DNA of 64,000 nucleotides from Pseudotabrizicola alkalilacus. GTDB lineage: Bacteria; Pseudomonadota; Alphaproteobacteria; Rhodobacterales; Rhodobacteraceae. How positions within the stretch are numbered: position 1 is the first letter of the stretch; every line of letters begins with the position of its first letter. Of this stretch, positions 36,356 through 45,819 are shown in pieces. The position numbers were made by a program, and so were the translations under genes. The stretch is from NCBI RefSeq assembly GCF_003443995.1, contig NZ_QWEY01000002.1:372001-436000 (forward strand), written 5' to 3'. The notes under the pieces were generated by a model that worked only from the letters and a program-made list of their open reading frames with translations, had not been told where the DNA came from and ran no database searches.

Positions 36356-36389
36356 AAAAGACCCCCGAAACCTTGCGGCAACGGGGGTC
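36354..36389 (-). terminator. Minus-strand intrinsic terminator
   Basis: Stem GACCCCCG/CGGGGGTC with a 14-base loop, followed on the minus strand by TTTTTT. It would end a minus-strand transcript from 36.4-36.7 kb. It also overlaps the end of the DUF3800 frame. Confidence 0.7.
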
Positions 36390-36391
36390 AG

Positions 36392-36800
36392 GCAGCTTCT
36401 GTAGTGGCCCTGCGGAAGAACTTAGAAAGCGGCTGCGGGGATGCCCCCAAGGGGCGCGTCGGGGTCGATACCCGCAGCGGTGCAGGCTTGGCGCATGGTG
36501 GCCCCTGTGGCGACCCGCAGTACGACAACAGCGGGGAAATCGGGCCGTCCTGCCCCTGCCAGTCAAGCGACGTGCTGCGCCCTGTCTGCAAGGCGTTGCT
36601 GCCCCTCTGGCGCTGTCCATGTGGGCACATAGCCCGATACCAAGGTGAACCGGGGCCGACAGGCCGCAGTCATCTCCGGCATTTCTTATGCCGCTCATCC
36701 GCTTCTCACGATCATTTGTCTCTCATCCGCTTTTGCCATTTGTGCCTTTCGCCATACTTCGCTCTAATGGGCTGCAACCAATCCCCAAGGAGGCGTCGAC
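36392..36800. other. Stretch without a clear gene, degenerate minus-strand frame
   Basis: On the minus strand, a frame starting near 36683 reads MPEMTAACRPRFTLVSGYVP to AQHVA, then an in-frame TGA, and continues RPDFPAVVVLRVATGATMR to IPAAAF before TAA. Both halves look protein-like and a minus-strand terminator follows, so this may be a decayed small gene. The competing 80-residue frame ending at 36388 is a weaker candidate. Bases 36720-36800 belong to the moxR leader with AAGGAGG at 36789-36795. Confidence 0.35.
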
Positions 36801-37814
36801 ATGGCCATTTCCCCCCCCGAAGCCGATCTTGTGACGGCGATTGAAAGCCTGGGTGACAGGCTGGGGCAGGCCAAGGCCTCGATCAACCAGCGCTTTATCG
36901 GGCAGGAAAAGGTGGTCGATCTGGTGCTGGCCTCTATGCTGTGCGGCGGTCATGCGCTTTTGGTGGGTCTGCCGGGGCTGGGCAAGACCCGGCTGGTCGA
37001 TACGCTGGGCACTGTGATGGGCCTGTCGGCGAACCGCATCCAGTTCACCCCCGATCTGATGCCTGCCGATATTCTGGGTTCCGAGGTGCTGGAGACGGCG
37101 ACGGGCGGCCAGCGTGCGTTCCGCTTTATCGAAGGGCCGATCTTTTGCCAGCTGTTGATGGCGGATGAAATCAACCGCGCCAGCCCGCGGACCCAGTCGG
37201 CGCTGTTGCAGGCGATGCAGGAAAAAGAGGTCACGATTGCGGGCCAGCACCGCAAGCTGGGTCAACCCTTCCATGTGCTGGCGACCCAGAACCCGATCGA
37301 GCAAGAGGGCACCTATCCGCTCCCCGAAGCGCAGCTGGACCGCTTTCTGGTGCAGGTTGATGTCGAATACCCGACCCGCGCGACCGAGCGCGATATCCTG
37401 ATCGCCACCACCGGGGCCGAAGATGCGCAATCGACGCAGGTGTTTACCGCAGCAGAGCTGATCGCCGCGCAATCGGTGATCCGCCGGATGCCGGTGGGCG
37501 AGGCGGTGGTAGAGGCGATCCTTGACCTCGTGCGCGCCTGCCGCCCCGGCGAGGCCGAGGGCCGCGCGCTGGAGGGCAGTCTGTCATGGGGCCCCGGCCC
37601 GCGTGCCGCGCAGGCGCTGATGCTGACGGTGCGGGCGCGGGCGCTGCTGGACGGGCGGCTTGCCCCGTCGGTGGCCGATGTGGCGGCGATGAGCCGCCCG
37701 GTGCTGACGCACCGGATGGCGCTGTCCTTTGCCGCACGGGCACGGGGCGAGACCCTGTCGGGCATCATCGACCGGGTGACCTCGCGCACCCTGCGGCTTG
37801 AGGCTGCTGCGTGA
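36801..37814 (+). CDS. MoxR-family AAA+ ATPase
   Basis: A 337-residue chaperone-like ATPase. Walker A GLPGLGKTRLVDT lies near 55, Walker B MADEINRASPRTQSALL near 120, and ATQNPIEQEGTYPLPEAQLDRF near 165 is the sensor region typical of MoxR. The family remodels or activates partner proteins with von Willebrand A domains, and the next three genes encode such candidates. ATG 36801 has AAGGAGG at the right distance. Its stop overlaps the next start as GTGA. Confidence 0.93.
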   Translation: MAISPPEADLVTAIESLGDRLGQAKASINQRFIGQEKVVDLVLASMLCGGHALLVGLPGLGKTRLVDTLGTVMGLSANRIQFTPDLMPADILGSEVLETATGGQRAFRFIEGPIFCQLLMADEINRASPRTQSALLQAMQEKEVTIAGQHRKLGQPFHVLATQNPIEQEGTYPLPEAQLDRFLVQVDVEYPTRATERDILIATTGAEDAQSTQVFTAAELIAAQSVIRRMPVGEAVVEAILDLVRACRPGEAEGRALEGSLSWGPGPRAAQALMLTVRARALLDGRLAPSVADVAAMSRPVLTHRMALSFAARARGETLSGIIDRVTSRTLRLEAAA

Positions 37815-38680
37815 GCCTTGACCTCCAGTCCCGCGCCGAGATGCTTGGCCAGTCGCTGCCGCCGCTGATGGCAGAGGCGGAATTGCTGGCCGCCACCGTG
37901 ATGATGGGCGAACACGGGCGCAGGCGCGCGGGGCAGGGGGATGAATTCTGGCAATACCGTCCGGTGAACGCGGGCGATTCGGCGCGGCTGATCGACTGGC
38001 GCCGCTCGGCGCGGGGCGATGCACATTTTGTGCGCGAACGCGAATGGCAGGCGGCGCAATCGGTGACGCTCTGGGTCGATCCGGCAAAGTCGATGGCGTT
38101 TTCGGGCGACAAAGCCCGCGCGCCGAAATCTGACCGGGCAAAGCTCTTGGCGCTGGCCACGGCGGTGCTCTTGTTGCGCGCAGGCGAACGGGTGGGGCTG
38201 GCCGGTGATGCCGCACCCCCGCGTCCCGGCCGGGCGCAGATCGTGAAACTGGCGGCGGTGCTGTCGGGCGCGGAAGAGGGCGCGGAATACGGTGTCCCCT
38301 CTGCCACCGGCATGGTCAGCCATGGCCGCGCGCTGTTCCTGTCGGATTTCTTTGGCGATCTGACCGCGCTGGAAGCGGCCTTGACCACGGCCGCTGATCG
38401 CGGCGTGCGCGGCGCGCTGGTGCAGGTGCTGGACCCGGCCGAGGAAGAATTTCCGTTCTCGGGCCGCACGATCTTTGAGTCGATGGGCGGCGGCATGCGG
38501 CATGAGACACAGCAGGCGGGCGATCTGCGCGCGCGCTATCTGGCGCGGCTGGCCGAGCGCAAGGACCGGCTGGCCGATCTGGCCCGTGCGGTCGGCTGGC
38601 ATGTGACCACGCATCACACCGGGCAACCAGCGCAGGCCGGTTTGCTGTGGATCTACAACGCCTTGCAGGGGGGGCGCTGA
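37811..38680 (+). CDS. DUF58 domain protein
   Basis: A 289-residue soluble protein with a GTG start at 37811. The DUF58 signature is RRRAGQGDEFWQYRPVNAGD, followed by DWRRSARGDAHFVREREW and a vWA-like second half (SVTLWVDPAKSM, LFLSDFFGDLTALEAAL) with MIDAS-like residues only partly preserved. DUF58 proteins regularly accompany MoxR. Both ends overlap neighbouring genes by one or four bases, so it is translationally coupled in the operon. Confidence 0.9.
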   Translation: MSLDLQSRAEMLGQSLPPLMAEAELLAATVMMGEHGRRRAGQGDEFWQYRPVNAGDSARLIDWRRSARGDAHFVREREWQAAQSVTLWVDPAKSMAFSGDKARAPKSDRAKLLALATAVLLLRAGERVGLAGDAAPPRPGRAQIVKLAAVLSGAEEGAEYGVPSATGMVSHGRALFLSDFFGDLTALEAALTTAADRGVRGALVQVLDPAEEEFPFSGRTIFESMGGGMRHETQQAGDLRARYLARLAERKDRLADLARAVGWHVTTHHTGQPAQAGLLWIYNALQGGR

Positions 38681-41439
38681 TGTTCATGCTGGGCCCCGTC
38701 GGCTTTGCCACGCCCCTGCTTTTGCTGGGTCTGATCGCGCTGCCGCTGCTCTGGCTGTTGTTGCGTGCCGTGCCGCCCGCACCGATCCGCCGCCGTTTTC
38801 CCGGTGTCGCGCTGCTTTTGGGTCTGCGCGATGAGGAGGCCGAGGCGGACAAGACGCCGTGGTGGCTGCTCTTGCTGCGCATGGCGGCGATTGCTGCCGC
38901 CATCATTGCCTTTGCCGGGCCGGTGCTGAACCCGGTCGAACGGCAGGCGGGCAACGGGCCGCTTTTGATCGCGATGGATGCGACCTGGGCCGATGCCCGC
39001 GACTGGCCGCGCCGGATCGACCGCGTGGCGGCGCTGGTGGATGAGGCGGCGCGCGATGGCCGCCCGGTTGCCGTGATCCGGCTGACCGACGCGCCGGGGC
39101 AGGTGGCGTTTCAGGCCGCCGATGCGGTGGCGACCCGGTTGGGCGGGGTCACGCCGCAGGCGTGGTCGCCGCGCGATCTGGCGGGCTGGGCCGAAGCGCT
39201 GCCCGAGGGCGGGTTTGACACCTTCTGGCTGTCGGACGGTCTGGATCATCCGGGCCGTGCGGCGCTGATGACCGCACTGGAGGCCAAGGGCACCGTGACC
39301 GTGTTTGAAAGCCCCCGCCCGGTCTTTGCCCTGCACCCTGCCACCTATGATGAGGGCGCGATCCAGCTTGCCGCCACCCGCCTGCCAGCAACTGATCCGG
39401 TGTCGGTCGAGGTGTCGGCGCGTGGCCCCGACCCGTCCGGGGTGGAACGCGAACTGGCCCGCATCGCGCTGGATTTTGGCCTTGGCGCAGAGCGGGCCGG
39501 GGCTGCGCTGTCGCTGCCGCCCGAATTGCGCAACCGGATCACCCGGTTTGAAATCGCGGGCCTACGCTCGGCGGGGTCGGTCAGCCTGACCGATGACAGC
39601 CTGAAACGCCGCAAGGTGGCGCTGATCGGCGGCGGCGCGGATCGTGAAGGGCTGCAACTGCTGTCGCCGCTGCACTATCTGCGCCAGGCGCTGGAGCCGG
39701 TGGCCGATCTGATGGAAGGCTCGCTCACCGACCTTTTGCTCGCCTCGCCCGATGTGGTGATCATGGCCGATGTGGCGCGGCTGTCGCAGACCGACACCGA
39801 TGCCTTGCTCGACTGGCTGGACAATGGCGGGCTGCTGCTGCGTTTTGCCGGGCCGCAACTGGCGGCCAGCGATGTCAGCCGCACCAGTGAAGACCCGCTG
39901 ATGCCGGTGCGCCTGCGCGAAGGCGGGCGTGCGGTCGGTGGTGCGATGAGCTGGGGGGAGCCGAAAACGCTGGCACCGTTCCCCGAGGACTCGCCGTTCC
40001 ACGGTCTGCCCTTGCCGCAAGATGTGGCTGTCACCGCGCAGGTGCTGGCGCAACCGGACCCCGAGCTTGCCAACCGCACCATTGCCGCGCTGGCGGATGG
40101 CACGCCACTGGTCACGCGCAAGGTGGTGGGGCAGGGGCAGGTGGTGCTGGTGCATGTCACCGCCAATGCCGAATGGTCCAACCTGCCGCTGTCGGGTCTG
40201 TTCATGTCGATGCTGGAACGGCTGGCGGTCTCCACCCGCCCGGCAGCCCCCGAAGCCGCCGATCTGGCGGGTCAGACCTGGGTGCCGGAAATCGTGCTGG
40301 ACGCCTACGGCCAGTTGCAGGACGCGGGTGATCTGCCCGGCCAGCCGGGCGAGGCTTTGGCGCAGGCGATGACCGCAGGCCCCGGCCCCGAACAACCGCC
40401 GGGGCTTTACGCCGGGTCTGACCGCCGGGTGGCGCTGAATGTGATCAACGCGGATACCACGCTGACCGCCGCCACATGGCCGCAGGGCACCGTGATCGAA
40501 GGTTTGGAAAGCCCGCCGGAACAGGCGCTGAAGGGCGCGTTTCTGTCGGGCGCGCTGGTGCTGCTGATGCTGGATATTCTGGCAGCCCTTTGGGTCTCTG
40601 GTCGTCTGGGCGGCTTTGCGCGCGGGGCGGTGGTGCTGGCGGCAGTGCTGCTGACCACGCCGGATGCTCGGGCGCAGGACATGCCCGATGATGCCAAGGC
40701 GCTGCAGGCCACGACCGGGCTGGTGCTGGCGCATGTGCTGACCGGCGATGCGCGGCTGGATGACACGGCGCAGGCCGGGCTGACGGGACTGGGTGAAATC
40801 CTGTGGCAGCGCACCTCGATCGAGCCGGACCGCCCCATCGGCGTGAACATCGAAACCGACGAGCTGGCGTTCTTTCCGTTTCTCTACTGGCCCGTTTCCA
40901 CCGCGCAGCCGCTGCCCTCTGCCGCCGCATATTCAAAGCTGAACGACTATCTGCGCACCGGCGGGATGATCCTGTTTGACACCCGCGATGCGGATCTTGC
41001 CGGTGGGTCATCTCCCGAAGGCCAGCACCTGCAACGGCTTGCCGCCGGGCTGAACATCCCGCCGCTGGAGCAAATTCCGACAGACCACGTGCTGACCCGC
41101 ACTTTCTATCTGTTGCAGGACTTTCCCGGCCGCCATCAGCGCAGCCCGCTCTGGGTCGAGGCCGCCCCCCCCGATGCCGAACAGGTGGAGGGGATGCCGT
41201 TCCGCAACCTGAATGACGGGGTGACGCCGGTGGTGATCGGCGGCAATGACTGGGCCTCGGCCTGGGCGGTGAATGCCAATGGCGCGCCGCTGCTGCCGGT
41301 GGGGCGCGGCTTTGCCGGCGAGCGTCAGCGCGAGCTGGCCTATCGCTTTGGCGTCAACCTGATCATGCATGTGCTGACGGGGAATTATAAATCCGATCAG
41401 GTCCACGTGCCTGCGCTGCTGGACAGGTTGGGACAATGA
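38680..41439 (+). CDS. BatA-like/DUF4159 membrane protein
   Basis: A 919-residue protein. The N-terminus is the BatA aerotolerance domain (two membrane spans, GPVGFATPLLLLGLIALPLL and a second near residue 75-95). The middle has an extracytoplasmic vWA-like part, and a third span lies near residue 625. The C-terminal 230 residues form the DUF4159 domain (ETDELAFFPFLYWPVS, LNDYLRTGGMILFDTRDAD), a glutamine amidotransferase-like fold. ATG 38680 shares a base with the preceding TGA. It probably forms a membrane complex with the next gene product and MoxR. Confidence 0.85.
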   Translation: MFMLGPVGFATPLLLLGLIALPLLWLLLRAVPPAPIRRRFPGVALLLGLRDEEAEADKTPWWLLLLRMAAIAAAIIAFAGPVLNPVERQAGNGPLLIAMDATWADARDWPRRIDRVAALVDEAARDGRPVAVIRLTDAPGQVAFQAADAVATRLGGVTPQAWSPRDLAGWAEALPEGGFDTFWLSDGLDHPGRAALMTALEAKGTVTVFESPRPVFALHPATYDEGAIQLAATRLPATDPVSVEVSARGPDPSGVERELARIALDFGLGAERAGAALSLPPELRNRITRFEIAGLRSAGSVSLTDDSLKRRKVALIGGGADREGLQLLSPLHYLRQALEPVADLMEGSLTDLLLASPDVVIMADVARLSQTDTDALLDWLDNGGLLLRFAGPQLAASDVSRTSEDPLMPVRLREGGRAVGGAMSWGEPKTLAPFPEDSPFHGLPLPQDVAVTAQVLAQPDPELANRTIAALADGTPLVTRKVVGQGQVVLVHVTANAEWSNLPLSGLFMSMLERLAVSTRPAAPEAADLAGQTWVPEIVLDAYGQLQDAGDLPGQPGEALAQAMTAGPGPEQPPGLYAGSDRRVALNVINADTTLTAATWPQGTVIEGLESPPEQALKGAFLSGALVLLMLDILAALWVSGRLGGFARGAVVLAAVLLTTPDARAQDMPDDAKALQATTGLVLAHVLTGDARLDDTAQAGLTGLGEILWQRTSIEPDRPIGVNIETDELAFFPFLYWPVSTAQPLPSAAAYSKLNDYLRTGGMILFDTRDADLAGGSSPEGQHLQRLAAGLNIPPLEQIPTDHVLTRTFYLLQDFPGRHQRSPLWVEAAPPDAEQVEGMPFRNLNDGVTPVVIGGNDWASAWAVNANGAPLLPVGRGFAGERQRELAYRFGVNLIMHVLTGNYKSDQVHVPALLDRLGQ

Positions 41440-43511
41440 CGCAAAGCCTTATCTTCGCCCCGCTCATCCCCTGGCCGCTGATCTGGGGGGCTTTGGCCTT
41501 TGCCATCGTCCTGCTGACGCTGGCCGTGGTGCGCGGCTTGTCAGGCTGGGGCCTGCGCGCGGTGGCGGCGGGCGTGGTGCTGCTGGCGCTGGCCAACCCG
41601 GCCTTGCAGGAAGAAGATCGCGCGCCGCAGTCGGATATCGTGATCGCGGTGGTCGATGACAGCGCCAGTCAGCAGCTGGCCGACCGGCCCGACCAGACCG
41701 CCCGCGCGCTGGCCGCCTTGCAGGCCGAAGTCTCTGCGCTAGAGAACACTGAGCTGCGCGTCGCCCGCGTCGGTGACGGGCCCGAGGATGCGGGCACCCT
41801 CGCCATGACCGCGCTGGCCGAAGCGCTGGCCGAAGAACCGCGCGCCCGCGTGGCGGGTGCCGTGATCATCAGCGACGGGCAGGTGCATGATCTGGCCCTC
41901 GCGCCCGACATGCCCGCGCCCTTGCACCTGTTGCTGACCGGCGAGCCGGATGACTGGGACCGCCGCTTGATTGTGAAAAACGCCCCCGCCTTTGCCATTC
42001 TGGGCGAAGAGGTGATGCTGACTCTGCGTGTCGAGGATCAGGGCGATGTGCCCGCCAATATCAGCCCGATGGCAGAGCTGACCATCGCCGTCGATGCAGA
42101 TGAGCCGCAAACCTATACCGTGCCGGTGGGCGAAGATCTGGAGCTGCCCGTCACCCTGCCGCATGGTGGCATGAACGTGCTGCAATTCACCGTGGCCACC
42201 GTTGAGGGTGAGCTGACCGACCGCAACAATGCCGCCGTGGTGCAGATCAACGGCGTGCGCGACCGTCTGCGGGTGCTGCTGGTCTCGGGGGAGCCGCATG
42301 CGGGCGAACGGGTCTGGCGCAACCTGCTGAAATCGGATGCCTCCGTCGATCTGGTGCATTTCACCATCCTGCGCCCACCGGAAAAGCAGGATGGCATCCC
42401 AGTCAGTGAGCTGTCGCTGATCGCCTTTCCCACCCGCGAACTGTTCGTGGAAAAGATCGAAGAATTCGATCTGATCGTGTTCGACCGCTATTCGATGCGG
42501 GGCATCCTGCCGATGTCCTACATGGACAATATCGTGCAATATGTGCGCGGCGGCGGCACGGTTCTGGTGGCCGCAGGCCCGGAATATGGCGCGGTGGACA
42601 GCCTGTGGCGCTCGCCCCTGGCTGAAATCCTGCCCGCCGACCCCACCGCCCGCGTGATCGAGGGCGGCTTTCAGCCCCAGCTTACCGACCTTGGCCGCCG
42701 CCATCCGGTGACCGAAGGGCTGGAGGATCTGGCGCCCGAAGGCGGCTGGGGCCGCTGGTTCCGCATGGTCGATGTGATCCCGCGTGCAGGGCAGGTGGTG
42801 ATGGAAGGGCCGGACAACCGGCCGCTCCTGATCCTGAACCGGGTGGATGAGGGGCGGGTGGCGATCCTCGCCTCCGATCACGCCTGGCTTTGGGGGCGTG
42901 GCTATGAGGGCGGCGGGCCGCAACTGGAACTGCTGCGCCGTCTGGCGCACTGGATGCTGAAAGAGCCGGAGCTGGAAGAGGAAACCCTGTCGGCCACCGT
43001 CTCGGGCCAGACCCTGACCGTGACCCGGCGCAGCATCGAGGAAACCCCGCCGGGTGATGTGTATATAACCGGGCCTGATGGCATCGAAAACCCGGTGCCG
43101 CTGGCCGAAGTGTCGCCCGGCCGGCATGAGGGGGTATTTGAGGCGCCCTCTGTCGGCCTCTACCGGATGGAGCAGGGTGATCTGAGCCGGGTGGTCGCCA
43201 TTGGCCCCTCATCCCCGCGCGAATTCATTGAGACCATCGCCTCGGGCGAGCCGCTTGCCGACACGATTGCTGCGACCAATGGCGGCGTGATGCGTCTGTC
43301 AGATGGCGCGCCCGATGTGCGTCTGGTGCGCGATGGCCGCCCGGCATCGGGGCGCGGCTGGATCGGGATCACCCCGCGCGGGGCTTATGTCACGCAGGAT
43401 GTGCGGGTCGCGGCGCTGTTGCCGGGTTGGGCCTGGCTGCTGCTGGTGGCGGTGTTTGCCATCGCCGCCTGGCTGATCGAGGGCCGCAAGGGCGCGCGCA
43501 AACTGACCTGA
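41436..43511 (+). CDS. Glutamine amidotransferase-like membrane protein of the MoxR cluster
   Basis: A 691-residue protein with two spans at the start (about 12-30 and 38-55) and one near residue 660, so most of it is periplasmic. The first extracytoplasmic part begins SDIVIAVVDDSASQQL, a vWA-like start. The middle (RDRLRVLLVSGEPHAGERVW, DLIVFDRYSMRGILPMSYMD, VRGGGTVLVAAGPEYG) is a class I glutamine amidotransferase-like fold without an obvious catalytic Cys. It overlaps the upstream stop as ATGA. Function of the cluster is not established. Confidence 0.82.
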   Translation: MTQSLIFAPLIPWPLIWGALAFAIVLLTLAVVRGLSGWGLRAVAAGVVLLALANPALQEEDRAPQSDIVIAVVDDSASQQLADRPDQTARALAALQAEVSALENTELRVARVGDGPEDAGTLAMTALAEALAEEPRARVAGAVIISDGQVHDLALAPDMPAPLHLLLTGEPDDWDRRLIVKNAPAFAILGEEVMLTLRVEDQGDVPANISPMAELTIAVDADEPQTYTVPVGEDLELPVTLPHGGMNVLQFTVATVEGELTDRNNAAVVQINGVRDRLRVLLVSGEPHAGERVWRNLLKSDASVDLVHFTILRPPEKQDGIPVSELSLIAFPTRELFVEKIEEFDLIVFDRYSMRGILPMSYMDNIVQYVRGGGTVLVAAGPEYGAVDSLWRSPLAEILPADPTARVIEGGFQPQLTDLGRRHPVTEGLEDLAPEGGWGRWFRMVDVIPRAGQVVMEGPDNRPLLILNRVDEGRVAILASDHAWLWGRGYEGGGPQLELLRRLAHWMLKEPELEEETLSATVSGQTLTVTRRSIEETPPGDVYITGPDGIENPVPLAEVSPGRHEGVFEAPSVGLYRMEQGDLSRVVAIGPSSPREFIETIASGEPLADTIAATNGGVMRLSDGAPDVRLVRDGRPASGRGWIGITPRGAYVTQDVRVAALLPGWAWLLLVAVFAIAAWLIEGRKGARKLT

Positions 43512-43544
43512 GGGGGGTGCGCGCCGCCGCAGCACTCATCCGGT

Positions 43545-44234
43545 TCAGCGCGCCAGCATCACCTGACGCGAGGCTGAGGCGAATTCGCGGCGCAGCAGCA
43601 CGATGCAGGTGATGACGGTCGCCGCCAGCAACGCCCATGGCCCGAGCAGCCAGGTGATCGAGGCAAGGGCGAAGTAGATCGCCTGCAGCCCGCGATTGAA
43701 GCTCTTGGCCGCCGTGATGTTGATCGCCGCCGCCTGTGCCGCACGCGGATAGGCCAGCGGATCCGACACATCATTCGGCACCGCCGCCATCAGAATCGCG
43801 CAATAGCCAAACAGCCGGTGCGACCAGACGAATTTCAGCAGCGCATTGGCCAGAAACAGCAGCACCAGAATGATCTTCAGCTCCACCCGCACCCCCGCCG
43901 CCTCCAGCGTCAGGTCATGTGCCAGCCCTTCAAGCGTGCTCACATTGCCGATCAGCGCCACCCCGCCGCCGATGGCGATCATCGAGGCCGAAGCAAAGAA
44001 CGCCGTGCTTTGCCGCAGCGAGTCGATGATATTGGCGTCAAATATGCGCGGCGAGCGGGTCACGAACTGCCGCAGCCAGTCGCGGCGGTACTGGGCCATC
44101 AGCACCGTGACCGAAGGTCGCGATTTTGGCGGATGCTCGACCAGCCAGCCGGTCAGAACCCATGTCAGGATCAGCACCGAAAGCGCGATGCCATCGGCCA
44201 GATCAAGCGAAAGCGTGGATAGGATCGGTGTCAT
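43545..44234 (-). CDS. DUF599 family membrane protein
   Basis: A 229-residue integral membrane protein with about four spans. The block RRDWLRQFVTRSPRIFDANII and FFASASMIAIGGGVALIG are diagnostic of DUF599. Function unknown. It is convergent with the MoxR operon and divergent from glcD. Start at 44234 (MTPILSTLSLDLADG). Confidence 0.85.
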   Translation of the reverse strand: MTPILSTLSLDLADGIALSVLILTWVLTGWLVEHPPKSRPSVTVLMAQYRRDWLRQFVTRSPRIFDANIIDSLRQSTAFFASASMIAIGGGVALIGNVSTLEGLAHDLTLEAAGVRVELKIILVLLFLANALLKFVWSHRLFGYCAILMAAVPNDVSDPLAYPRAAQAAAINITAAKSFNRGLQAIYFALASITWLLGPWALLAATVITCIVLLRREFASASRQVMLAR

Positions 44235-44279
44235 GCCCCGAGAATAGCCGGAGCGGTTCCGCTTTCCCATGCCCAAAAG

Positions 44280-44298
44280 TGGTTATTTCATTTTACCA
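44280..44298. promoter_or_regulatory. Possible GntR-type operator upstream of glcD
   Basis: TGGTTA at 44280-44285 and TTACCA at 44293-44298 form an imperfect inverted repeat with TGGT/ACCA outer arms, the pattern used by FadR-type GntR regulators. It lies 64 bases before glcD. No gntR gene is adjacent, so this is weak. Confidence 0.3.
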
Positions 44299-44361
44299 AT
44301 TGCTGCGATACAGTGATCCGGTCTATGCCAGATCACACACGCGCAGGTCAGGGGGTTGCCG

Positions 44362-45795
44362 ATGGAAATGCCAGTGCCCGATACCATGGTCCTTTCGGCC
44401 AAGGCCCGCATCGTGGCGCGGTTGCGCACGGTCTTGCCTGCTGACGCCGTGATCGACGACGTGGCCGAGACCCGGGCCTATGAATGCGATGCGCTGACCG
44501 CCTATCGCTGCCCACCGCTGGCCGCCGTGCTGCCGCGCACCACGGCAGAAGTCTCGGCGGTGCTGCGCATCTGCCATGAAGAGAGCGTGCCGGTGGTGCC
44601 GCGCGGCTCGGGCACGTCGCTGGCGGGGGGCGCGCTGCCAACGGCGGATTGCGTGATTCTGGGTGTGGCGCGGATGAATGGCGTGATCGAGACCGATTAC
44701 GACAACCGCTATATCCGGGTGCAATCGGGCCGTACCAACCTGTCGGTGACCGGCGCGGTTGAATCCGACGGCTTTTTCTACGCCCCTGACCCGTCCAGCC
44801 AGCTGGCCTGCGCCATCGCGGGCAATATCGCGATGAACTCGGGCGGGGCGCATTGCCTGAAATACGGGGTTACCACCAACAACCTGCTGGGTGTGACGCT
44901 GGTGCAGATGGATGGCACCGTGCTGGAGATCGGCGGCCCCTATATGGACCCTGTCGGTCTGGACCTGCTGGGCGTGATCTGCGGCAGCGAGGGGCAGCTG
45001 GGCGTGGTGACCGAGGCCACCTTGCGTATTCTGCCCAAGCCAGAGGGCGCGCGCCCGGTGCTGGTCGGCTTTGACTCGAACGAAGTCGCCGGGCAATGCG
45101 TGTCGGATATCATCAAGGCGGGCGTGCTGCCGGTGGCGATCGAATTCATGGACCGCCCCTGCATCCGCGCCTGCGAAGCCTTTGCCAAGGCAGGTTATCC
45201 CGATTGCGAAGCGCTGCTGATCATCGAGGTCGAGGGCAGTCCAGCCGAAATTGACGAACAACTGGCATTGATCAAGGTGATTGCCCTGCGCCACAACCCG
45301 GTCGAATTCCGCGAGGCGGCGGATGAGGATCAGGCCAAACGCATCTGGCTTGGCCGCAAATCGGCCTTTGGCGCGATGGGGCAGATCAATGATTACATGT
45401 GCCTGGATGGCACCATCCCGGTGTCGTCGCTGCCCTACGTCCTGCGCCGGATTGGCGAGATGTCAAAAGCGGTGGGTCTGGATGTGGCCAATGTGTTTCA
45501 CGCTGGCGACGGCAACATGCACCCGCTGATCCTGTTCGACGCCAACAAACCCGGCGATCTGGAGCTGTGCGAGGCGTTAGGGGCCGACATCCTGCGGCTC
45601 TGTGTCGAGGTGGGCGGCTGTCTGACCGGCGAACATGGCGTGGGCATCGAAAAGCGTGATCTGATGGGGGTGCAGTTCGCGCCCGATGATCTGGAAGCGC
45701 AGCTGTGGGTCAAGGATGTGTTCGATCCGAAATGGCTGTTGAACCCCGCCAAGGTGTTTCCGCTGAGCGTGACCGCAAGCCGTCGCGCGGCGTGA
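44362..45795 (+). CDS. glcD: Glycolate oxidase FAD-binding subunit
   Basis: FAD subunit oxidising glycolate to glyoxylate, about 477 residues. PVVPRGSGTSLAGGALPTAD and AGNIAMNSGGAHCLKYGVTT bind FAD; ANVFHAGDGNMHPLILFD and GGCLTGEHGVGIEKRDLM close the C-terminal domain. I chose the ATG at 44362; a TTG two codons upstream is also possible. First gene of glcDEF; glcE follows after 79 bases, which hold a repeat element. Confidence 0.94.
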   Translation: MEMPVPDTMVLSAKARIVARLRTVLPADAVIDDVAETRAYECDALTAYRCPPLAAVLPRTTAEVSAVLRICHEESVPVVPRGSGTSLAGGALPTADCVILGVARMNGVIETDYDNRYIRVQSGRTNLSVTGAVESDGFFYAPDPSSQLACAIAGNIAMNSGGAHCLKYGVTTNNLLGVTLVQMDGTVLEIGGPYMDPVGLDLLGVICGSEGQLGVVTEATLRILPKPEGARPVLVGFDSNEVAGQCVSDIIKAGVLPVAIEFMDRPCIRACEAFAKAGYPDCEALLIIEVEGSPAEIDEQLALIKVIALRHNPVEFREAADEDQAKRIWLGRKSAFGAMGQINDYMCLDGTIPVSSLPYVLRRIGEMSKAVGLDVANVFHAGDGNMHPLILFDANKPGDLELCEALGADILRLCVEVGGCLTGEHGVGIEKRDLMGVQFAPDDLEAQLWVKDVFDPKWLLNPAKVFPLSVTASRRAA

Positions 45796-45819
45796 GGTTG
45801 GGTGCATTTTTCTGAAACG

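Noticed and set aside
35240-36800. Complete integrated element at tRNA-Glu
   Set aside because: No integrase gene and no repeated tRNA 3' end within the window; only a composition shift and decayed genes support it.
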